Shown: piece after piece, positions 1 through 5,141 of the stretch | Layout of the letters: each line of letters begins with the position of its first letter | How positions within the stretch are numbered: the stretch's first letter is position 1 | NCBI GenBank assembly: GCA_011046405.1 | Contig: DSAR01000425.1 | Coordinates: forward strand, 1 to 5,141 | DNA from: Chloroflexota bacterium | GTDB lineage: Bacteria > Chloroflexota > Anaerolineae > B4-G1 | Length of the DNA: 5,141 nucleotides | Direction: 5' to 3' | Notes under the pieces: model-generated | What the model was told of the DNA's origin: nothing | The model's database searches: none | Seen by the model: only the letters and a program-made list of their open reading frames with translations | Translations under genes and position numbers: made by a program

Positions 1-2508
1 AGGACGGTGGAGGTCGAGAAGATTGTCGAGGTCGAGAAAGAGGTCGAGGTCGAGAAGGAAGTCGAGAAGGTCGTCGAGAAAGAGGTCGAAAAGATCGTTG
101 AAGTGACCCCCGAACCGGTCGTGGTTGATCGCCAGGGCGCCTGGCTCGACACCATCATCATCATCGAAGAGCCTTCCGCCGATCAGGCTGTGACCCGCCT
201 CGAGGTGGGTGAGCTTGATCTCTACGCTTTCGCTGTGGGTAACCCCGAGGTTGCGGCCAAAGTGGAGGCTTCCCCAAATCTGGATGGCTACAAATCGTTT
301 GGTTCCTACAACGAACTGAGCTTCAACCCCGTCGGTCCCGTTTTTGAGGGCACTGGTAAACTCAACCCCTTCGCCGTGGCGCGCGTACGCGAGGCGATGA
401 ACTACCTCATCGATCGCACCTACGTTACCCAGGAAATTATGGGTGGGCTAGGCGCCGCCCGCTGGACGTGCTTCAACAGCGCTTCCAACGACGCCGCGCT
501 GATGGCCGACGTGATTCGCGCCATCGAGTTGGAGTACGCTTACAACCCCGATACGGCTGCGGAAATCATCGGCGAAGAGATGGAGAAGCTCGGCGCGACG
601 ATGGTGGACGGCAAGTGGCAGTACGAGGGCGAGCCGGTGGAAATCAGCATCCTCATCCGCATCGAGGATGAGCGCCGTGATATCGGCGACTACGTCGGCA
701 ACCAGTTGGAAGACATCGGCTTCACCGTTATCCGCGACTACAAGACCGCGGCAGAAGCATCCCCCATCTGGCTGCGCGGCAACCCCGCCGACGGCCTGTT
801 CCACATCTACACCGGTGGCTGGATTACCACGGTGGTGCCCCGCAACCTGGCGGATAACTTCGCCTTCTTCTACACCGATATGGGTCTGGCTGTGCCGCTG
901 TGGCAGGCTTACGTGAATGATCCGGAGTTCTACGACCTGGCCGACCGGCTGGATCGCAGCGATTTCCGGACGCAGGAAGAGCGTCGCGATCTGATCGAGC
1001 AAACGCTGTGGCTGGCTATGGAAGACTCCGTCCGCGTTTGGCTGGCCGACCGGGGCGCTTTGACCCCCAAGCGCACGGAACTCAAAGTTGCGGCGGACTT
1101 GTACGGTTCGGTGAGCGGTTCCTGGCTCTGGCCGGTGACCATCCAGCGCGAGGGCGAGGTCGGTGGTTCTATCACCATCGGGATGCCGAGCATCCTCACA
1201 GAGCCGTGGAACCCGCCGGACGGCAGCAACTGGATCTATGACATGATGATTATCCGCTCGACGGGCGAGATGGCGACGCTGCCTGACCCCTTCACCGGTC
1301 TGTACCGCCCGCAGCGCATCGAGCGCGCCGAGGTCTTCGTTAAAACCGGTACACCTATCGTGAAGACGCTCGACTGGGTGGACTTGCAGTTCGTCGACGA
1401 GATCGTCGTGCCGGATGATGCCTGGGTGGACTGGGATGCCGAGGAGCAGCGCTTCCTCACCGCCGGCGAGGTCTACACCGAGACCGAGACGGTCGTGCGC
1501 AAGAGTGTCATCTACTACGAGCCGGATCTGTACGAGAAGAGCATGTGGCACGACGGCAGCCAATTCTCTATCGGCGACGTGGTGATGTACATGATCCAGA
1601 CCTTCGACCGTTCCAAGGAAGCCAGCCCGTACTACGACGAGGCCAAAGTGCCCGCTTTCAACTCCTTTATGGCCGCCTTCCGGGGCGTGCGCATCGTCTC
1701 CGAGAACCCGCTGGTCATCGAGACCTACTCCAACTCCTACCAACCGGACGCCGAGAACACCGTCACCTCCTGGTTCCCCTACTACGCGCAGGGGCAAGGC
1801 TCCTGGCACATGATGGCGCTGGGCCTGATGGCTGAGGAAAAGGGCGAGGCGGCCTTCAGCTCGGCCAAGTCCGATACGCTGGAAGTCGAGCGCCTGAGCT
1901 ACATCGCCGGCCCCACCATCGCCATCTTGGAAGCGCAGTTGAACGAAGTCCTCGAAACCGGTGAGATCCCCTACGGGCCCACCCTGGGCCAGTTTGTGGA
2001 TGCAGCCGAGATTGAGGCACGCATGGAAAACTACGCCGAGTGGTTCCGCCGCCGCGGTCACTTCTGGATCGGCACCGGCCCCTTCTACCTGGAACGCGCG
2101 TTCCCAGTCGAAGGTACGGTCGTGCTGCAGCGCTTCCGCGATTATCCCGATATGGCCGATAAGTGGATGCGCTTCGCCGAAGCCCCCATCCCCGAAGTGG
2201 AAGTGGATGGTCCCGGTCGTGTGACCATTGGCGACGAGGCCGTTTATGACGTCTTCGTGACCTTTGGCGGCGCGCCTTATCCTGTCGATGACATCGACAA
2301 CGTCAAATTCCTGGTCCTCGACGCCGAAGGCAACGTGGCTCACGTTGGCGAGGCCGAAGCTATCGAGGACGGGTTGTTCGAGGTTGTGCTCGATGCGGAG
2401 ATCACCAACAAGCTGGTAGCCGGCTCTAACCGGCTAGAGATTGTGGTCGTCTCCAAGCTCGTGGCGGTTCCCAGTACGGATGCCCTCACCTTCGTGACCG
2501 CGCCCTAA
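1..2508 (+). CDS. Extracellular solute-binding protein, family 5 type, with permuted motif order (5' partial)
   Basis: This is the solute receptor of a cluster C ABC importer, expected to sit outside the membrane as a lipoprotein. The frame is open to the left edge, so the signal peptide and any lipobox Cys lie outside; the GTG at 7 is an internal Val codon. Counting that codon as residue 1 (833 residues to the TAA), I see a Val/Glu/Lys linker (1-33), then GELDLYA (68-74), VREAMNYLIDR (127-137), YNPDTAAEIIGEEMEKLG (179-196), TGGW (269-272) and DSVRVWL (340-346). A second part has GGSITIGM (386-393), NPPDGSNW (402-409), WHDG (514-517) and GTGPFYLE (689-696), and a beta-rich tail follows (about 735-833). 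In ordinary SBP_bac_5 proteins of about 500-600 residues, the WHDG and GTGPY motifs precede GEID and RQAxxYAIDR, so the order here is rotated. The substrate is unknown. The family call is firm; the permutation is inferred from motif order. Confidence 0.9.
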   Translation, partial: RTVEVEKIVEVEKEVEVEKEVEKVVEKEVEKIVEVTPEPVVVDRQGAWLDTIIIIEEPSADQAVTRLEVGELDLYAFAVGNPEVAAKVEASPNLDGYKSFGSYNELSFNPVGPVFEGTGKLNPFAVARVREAMNYLIDRTYVTQEIMGGLGAARWTCFNSASNDAALMADVIRAIELEYAYNPDTAAEIIGEEMEKLGATMVDGKWQYEGEPVEISILIRIEDERRDIGDYVGNQLEDIGFTVIRDYKTAAEASPIWLRGNPADGLFHIYTGGWITTVVPRNLADNFAFFYTDMGLAVPLWQAYVNDPEFYDLADRLDRSDFRTQEERRDLIEQTLWLAMEDSVRVWLADRGALTPKRTELKVAADLYGSVSGSWLWPVTIQREGEVGGSITIGMPSILTEPWNPPDGSNWIYDMMIIRSTGEMATLPDPFTGLYRPQRIERAEVFVKTGTPIVKTLDWVDLQFVDEIVVPDDAWVDWDAEEQRFLTAGEVYTETETVVRKSVIYYEPDLYEKSMWHDGSQFSIGDVVMYMIQTFDRSKEASPYYDEAKVPAFNSFMAAFRGVRIVSENPLVIETYSNSYQPDAENTVTSWFPYYAQGQGSWHMMALGLMAEEKGEAAFSSAKSDTLEVERLSYIAGPTIAILEAQLNEVLETGEIPYGPTLGQFVDAAEIEARMENYAEWFRRRGHFWIGTGPFYLERAFPVEGTVVLQRFRDYPDMADKWMRFAEAPIPEVEVDGPGRVTIGDEAVYDVFVTFGGAPYPVDDIDNVKFLVLDAEGNVAHVGEAEAIEDGLFEVVLDAEITNKLVAGSNRLEIVVVSKLVAVPSTDALTFVTAP
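7..105 (+). repeat. Imperfect in-frame Val-Glu-Lys codon repeat (lipoprotein linker)
   Basis: A run of GTC-GAG-AAG type codons encodes 33 residues made only of Val, Glu, Lys and Ile. The later part is a clean four-residue repeat (VEKE, VEKV, VEKE, VEKI), and the earlier part mixes four- and six-residue units. Synonymous third-base changes (GAG/GAA, AAG/AAA, GTC/GTT/GTG) are scattered through it, so the DNA repeat is less perfect than the protein repeat. The regular Val spacing with flanking Glu and Lys suggests a charged, extended helix or stalk between the membrane anchor and the binding domain. It may begin before the window. Confidence 0.85.
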
Positions 2509-2544
2509 GCGCGTGCCGCGCTGCGCACGGTAACGATGCACTTG

Positions 2545-2576
2545 ACCGGGGGCGGGCGATTTTGCTCGCCCCCGGT
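2545..2576 (+). terminator. GC-rich hairpin between the binding-protein and permease genes (partial terminator or mRNA 3' stabiliser)
   Basis: Positions 2545-2554 (ACCGGGGGCG) pair perfectly with 2567-2576 (CGCCCCCGGT). The stem can extend inward by one G-T and two G-C pairs, leaving a six-base loop (GATTTT). Only two further T residues follow (2577-2578), so it lacks the strong U-tract of an intrinsic terminator. It lies 36 bases after the stop of the binding-protein gene and about 50 bases before the start of the first permease. In comparable importer operons such a hairpin lets some transcripts stop, or protects the upstream mRNA, so that the binding protein is made in excess of the permeases. 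That role is inferred here; the stem itself is directly visible. Confidence 0.65.
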
Positions 2577-2612
2577 TTACACCTGATACCCAGGTCGTTT
2601 TAGAGAAAAAGT

Positions 2613-2617
2613 GAGGA
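2613..2617 (+). promoter_or_regulatory. Ribosome binding site deciding the start of the DppB-like permease
   Basis: GAGGA lies eight bases before the ATG at 2626, a normal Shine-Dalgarno spacing. The in-frame GTG at 2611 overlaps this site and has only an A-rich stretch (AGAGAAAAA) before it, so ATG 2626 is the better start. Confidence 0.65.
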
Positions 2618-2625
2618 CCAAAATT

Positions 2626-3768
2626 ATGTCTGAAGATGCCCTGTCTGTGCAGCCTGACAGTCCCGTAACATCACGGAAGTCTTCCGCCGGCCCCCGTAAT
2701 GTGCTTAGACTCGCGCGTTACACAGTGCTTAAGTTAGGATCGCTGTTTATTGCAGTGGTGGTTGGTATCTACTTGACGATTCTGATTGCTAATATGGGTG
2801 GTTACGTGGATCAGATTCTTAGAGGACAGATCCGCGAGCAAGTTTCCATCAGTATCGGGATGGATCCCGAAATGCGCCAGCGGCCGGTAGAGGAACGCAA
2901 CCGGCTCATCGAAGAGACGATCGCCATTGAGGAAGAGCGTCTGGGATTGAACCAGCCCTTTCTGATCCGCAGTTTTCGCTTTCTCCACCGCGCTTTGACG
3001 CTGAATTTGGGCCGCGCGCAGTTTATGTCCAGCGATAGCGGTTCGCGTCTGGTGAGCAATATCATTTTGGAGCGATTGCCCTCGACGTTGCTGCTGATGG
3101 CGACGGCAAACCTGTTGTTGTTTTTCGTCAGTGTTTTCTTCGCCCTGTACCTTTCCCGGAACTACGGAAATGTGCTGGATAAGATGGTCGTCGGCCTCTC
3201 GCCCACCTCGGCGGTGCCGGCCTGGTTTTATGGGATTTTTCTGATTTTGCTCTTTGCCGCGGTGCTCGGCTGGCTGCCCTTTGGCGGCATGGTGGCCGCG
3301 CCACCGCCGCCGCAGCTTGGCCCACGCCTGCTCAGTATGGGGCGGCATTTGATCCTGCCGGTGGTAGCCTGGTTGCTGAGCGGGTTTTTTGGCAGCGCCT
3401 ACGGCTTCCGCACCTTTTTCCTCATTTTCTCAATGGAGGACTACGTTGAACTGGCCCGGGCGAAGGGGCTTTCGGATCGGGATGTGGAACGGCGCTACGT
3501 GCTGCGCCCAACGCTGCCCAACATTATCACCACCTTTGCCCTGATGTTGATTACCCTGTGGCAGGGGGCGATCATTCTGGAGACGATCTTTAACTGGCCG
3601 GGATTGGGGCGCTTGCTCTTCCAGGCCATTGGCCTCTTCGATACGGCGGTTATCGTCGGCTCCAACGTGATCTATGCTTATCTGTTAGCTTTGACGGTCT
3701 TCTTGCTCGATTTTATCTACGCACTGGTCGATCCGCGCGTGCGTATTGGCAGTGGAGGCGCAAAATGA
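2626..3768 (+). CDS. DppB/OppB-like ABC transporter permease
   Basis: This is one of the two membrane subunits forming the import channel of a peptide-type ABC transporter. The 380-residue product starts with about 33 polar cytoplasmic residues. Six probable membrane segments follow, at roughly 34-57, 152-176, 186-214, 240-260, 299-322 and 340-366. A long charged outer loop (about 58-150) contains EERLGLNQPFLIR, matching the REQLGLDQPLL-type motif of DppB proteins, and then ERLPSTLLL (149-157). PAWFYGIFLILLF...GWLP (198-218) is also typical. The EAA loop that contacts the ATPase is at 271-300 (ELARAKGLSDRDVERR), and the end carries ETIFNWPGLGRLL (319-331) and YALVDPRVR (365-373), both strong DppB signatures. 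Length is slightly above the usual 305-340, mainly from the tail and first loop. It overlaps the next gene by four bases, and the substrate is unknown. Confidence 0.95.
   Translation: MSEDALSVQPDSPVTSRKSSAGPRNVLRLARYTVLKLGSLFIAVVVGIYLTILIANMGGYVDQILRGQIREQVSISIGMDPEMRQRPVEERNRLIEETIAIEEERLGLNQPFLIRSFRFLHRALTLNLGRAQFMSSDSGSRLVSNIILERLPSTLLLMATANLLLFFVSVFFALYLSRNYGNVLDKMVVGLSPTSAVPAWFYGIFLILLFAAVLGWLPFGGMVAAPPPPQLGPRLLSMGRHLILPVVAWLLSGFFGSAYGFRTFFLIFSMEDYVELARAKGLSDRDVERRYVLRPTLPNIITTFALMLITLWQGAIILETIFNWPGLGRLLFQAIGLFDTAVIVGSNVIYAYLLALTVFLLDFIYALVDPRVRIGSGGAK
3754..3758 (+). promoter_or_regulatory. Ribosome binding site of the DppC-like permease
   Basis: GGAGG lies inside the last codons of the upstream permease, six bases before the ATG at 3765. 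That ATG shares the ATGA (3765-3768) with the upstream TGA stop, an arrangement that favours coupled, near-equal translation of the two channel subunits. Confidence 0.8.
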
Positions 3769-5111
3769 AGTGGTTACAGCAAACGCTTAAGGACATCCGG
3801 CAGTACCCTTCGGCGATTATCGGGTTGGTGTTGATCCTGTCCATGGTCGTCCTGGCGCTCTATACCATCATTACCATCCCCTACAGTGAGGCCATCCGTC
3901 TCTGGCGGGGAGGGGAAGAGGTGTGGGGCGAGAACCCACGTACCGTACCGCCGGCGTGGACAAATTGGTTCCGTGACAAGAAGATGCCGGAGACCCTCGT
4001 GCTGAGAGTTGGCGATGAGGACGTGACGAAGGATATGGCCGTTATCTCCGAAGATATGTACGACATCACGCTGACTTACACCTTCGACTATCCTTATGAC
4101 GGCTTTCCGCAATCGATGAACGTCTTTTTTACCACACAGTATACGGCGAAAGCCCCGCACGTCTCGATGTCGTGGCTTACCCCCGATGGCCGGAGAATTC
4201 GTCTGGGTGATATCACTGCGCGACGCTCGGATACCTACCGCATCGACCAGGATGATCGTTTGACACGCCGGTTGCGAGGCGTGGAGCCACGCGTGGGCCT
4301 CTTTGCCGATCCGGAGAAGGAAAACACCCCCACGACGGTCAAGGGGACCTACACGTTGGTGGTCGAGGCGACCACGTTCGAACCGAATTCCGAGGTGGAT
4401 GCCAAGTTTGTGCTCTACGGGCAGGTCCACGGCCTGGCCGGCACCGATCACCGGCGGCGTGATTTGATGGTGGCACTGCTCTGGGGGACGCCCATCGCGC
4501 TCTCCTTTGGTCTGATCGCGGCGTTGGGTACCACGGTCACGACGATGATCATTGCCGCGGTGGGCGTCTGGTTTGGGGGCGCGGTGGACGGGTTGATCCA
4601 ACGCATCACCGAGATCAACATGGTGCTGCCCTTTTTACCCATTCTCATCATGGTCGGGACGTTTATGTCGCGTAGCATCTGGGTCCTCTTGGTATGGGTG
4701 ATCGCGTTGAGTATTTTTGGCGGAGCAGTTAAGACATACCGGGCCACCTTTCTCCAGGTCAAGGAAGCCCCCTACATTGAGGCGGCGCAGGCTTATGGAG
4801 CGAGCAACTGGCGCATCATTGTTTTCTACCTGGTGCCGCGCATTATCCCGCAGTTGCTCCCCGGCTTGGTGAGCGCCATTCCTGCTTACGTTTTCCTGGA
4901 GGCTTCGCTGGCATTGTTAGGCATTGGTGATCCTGTCCTGCCGACGTGGGGCAAGTTGATCAATGACGCCCGCGCGAACGGCGCGTTATACAACGCGCAG
5001 TATTACTGGGTCTTGCAGCCGGCAGTGCTGTTGATGGTGGTCGGTCTGGCCTTTGCTATGGTCGGCTTTGCGCTGGATCGGATCTTCAATCCCCGTCTGA
5101 GGGAGGTGTAA
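3765..5111 (+). CDS. DppC/OppC-like ABC transporter permease with a large extracytoplasmic insert
   Basis: This is the second membrane subunit of the importer, partner of the DppB-like protein just upstream. The 448-residue product is far longer than the usual 280-300. A first membrane segment is at about 17-38. About 185 mostly polar residues follow before the conserved GTDHRRRDL (226-234), the counterpart of GTDxxGRDxL that ordinary DppC proteins reach near residue 60-90. The insert begins with NPRTVPPAWTNWF (57-69) and then alternates beta-strand-like stretches (TLVLRVG, YDITLTYTFDY, MNVFFTTQY, GTYTLVVEA, DAKFVLYGQ), suggesting a beta-sandwich outside the membrane. The core is then normal: membrane segments near 242-268, 284-302, 304-326, 367-387 and 415-437; an EAA loop YIEAAQAYGASNWR (337-350); and FLEASLALLGIGDPVLPTWG (377-396), a clear DppC signature. 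The start is supported by GGAGG and the ATGA overlap. The permease call is firm; the fold and role of the insert are inferred. Confidence 0.94.
   Translation: MKWLQQTLKDIRQYPSAIIGLVLILSMVVLALYTIITIPYSEAIRLWRGGEEVWGENPRTVPPAWTNWFRDKKMPETLVLRVGDEDVTKDMAVISEDMYDITLTYTFDYPYDGFPQSMNVFFTTQYTAKAPHVSMSWLTPDGRRIRLGDITARRSDTYRIDQDDRLTRRLRGVEPRVGLFADPEKENTPTTVKGTYTLVVEATTFEPNSEVDAKFVLYGQVHGLAGTDHRRRDLMVALLWGTPIALSFGLIAALGTTVTTMIIAAVGVWFGGAVDGLIQRITEINMVLPFLPILIMVGTFMSRSIWVLLVWVIALSIFGGAVKTYRATFLQVKEAPYIEAAQAYGASNWRIIVFYLVPRIIPQLLPGLVSAIPAYVFLEASLALLGIGDPVLPTWGKLINDARANGALYNAQYYWVLQPAVLLMVVGLAFAMVGFALDRIFNPRLREV
5102..5108 (+). promoter_or_regulatory. Strong ribosome binding site of the next gene
   Basis: GGAGGTG is a near-complete Shine-Dalgarno sequence seven bases before the ATG at 5116. 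It occupies the final codons of the DppC-like gene and abuts its TAA stop, so translation of the next gene is probably coupled. Confidence 0.8.
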
Positions 5112-5115
5112 AACC

Positions 5116-5141
5116 ATGGCCGAACAAGAAATCTTGCTCGA
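5116..5141 (+). CDS. Start of a downstream gene, probably an ABC transporter ATPase subunit (3' partial)
   Basis: Only eight codons are present (MAEQEILL) before the window ends. The ATG follows a strong GGAGGTG site and lies four bases after the stop of the DppC-like permease, so this is almost certainly a real gene in the same operon. Peptide-type importers usually place the ATP-binding subunits (DppD/DppF-like) directly after the two permeases, and a short polar start leading into Ile-Leu-Leu fits the first beta strand of such ATPases. No Walker motif is visible in this fragment, so the product name rests on gene order alone. Confidence 0.6.

Noticed and set aside
7..9. GTG as the start codon of the binding protein
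   Set aside because: It lies inside the Val-Glu repeat, the frame is open to the left edge, no ribosome binding site is visible, and the product would lack the signal peptide an external receptor needs.
154..165. Four consecutive ATC codons
   Set aside because: They encode four Ile residues of a predicted strand. The run is too short to treat as a microsatellite with any role.
448..2343. Very long open frame (631 codons) on the minus strand opposite the binding-protein gene
   Set aside because: The product is rich in His, Asp, Gly and Arg with no recognisable domain. It lies wholly inside a well-supported gene, and codon bias in GC-rich genes commonly leaves the opposite strand open.
2509..2521. 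Short GCGCG-TGC-CGCGC hairpin just after the binding-protein stop codon
   Set aside because: A five-pair stem with a three-base loop is expected by chance in GC-rich sequence, and it has no T-tract.
2576..2604. Possible promoter (TTTACA, then TTTAGA) before the DppB-like gene
   Set aside because: The -10-like hexamer matches the consensus at only about half its positions, and the -35-like part overlaps the hairpin stem. This is too weak to annotate.
2611..2613. GTG as the start of the DppB-like permease
   Set aside because: It overlaps the Shine-Dalgarno sequence that serves the ATG at 2626 and has no good site of its own.
3774..4601. Minus-strand open frame of 275 codons opposite the DppC-like gene
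   Set aside because: The product is Arg/His-rich with no motif, it is fully antisense to a clear permease, and it coincides with the insert region only because that region lacks complementary stops.

Overview
The window reads as one co-directional (+ strand) operon segment for a cluster C (oligopeptide/dipeptide/nickel, Opp/Dpp-type) ABC importer. In order it holds a very long solute-binding protein missing its 5' end (to 2508), a 117-base gap with a strong GC-rich hairpin, a DppB-like permease (2626-3768), a DppC-like permease (3765-5111) that overlaps it by four bases, and the first eight codons of a further gene (5116 onward), probably an ATPase subunit. All three main frames are intact. 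There are no RNA genes, insertion sequences, CRISPR arrays or phage genes.

The organism is probably a bacterium of the Chloroflexota (Anaerolineae-like). The main clue is the Val-Glu-Lys repeat linker followed by Thr-Pro-Glu-Pro near the N terminus of the binding protein, a style of lipoprotein spacer I associate with that phylum. The moderately GC-rich codon use and purine-rich ribosome binding sites fit but do not prove it. This assignment is an inference from style, not from a marker gene.

Functionally, the binding protein should capture a solute outside the membrane and deliver it to the permease heterodimer. Each permease carries its own EAA loop for contact with ATPase subunits, which should be encoded at and beyond the right edge. 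The substrate cannot be read from the sequence. Family membership suggests peptides, but oligosaccharides and other compounds are also carried by this cluster.

Two architectural departures from textbook Dpp/Opp systems stand out. First, the binding protein carries the family's landmark motifs in a rotated order: the motifs normally in the C-terminal half come first, and those normally in the N-terminal half come second, followed by a beta-rich C-terminal domain. This looks like a natural circular permutation. Second, the DppC-like subunit has about 150 extra residues, probably a beta-rich extracytoplasmic domain, between its first membrane segment and the usual GTD...RDL motif. Their presence in one operon suggests a distinct importer subtype in which these outer parts might touch. 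That link is a hypothesis. I have the impression that similar long proteins occur in other genomes, so the family may be known in databases while remaining uncharacterised.
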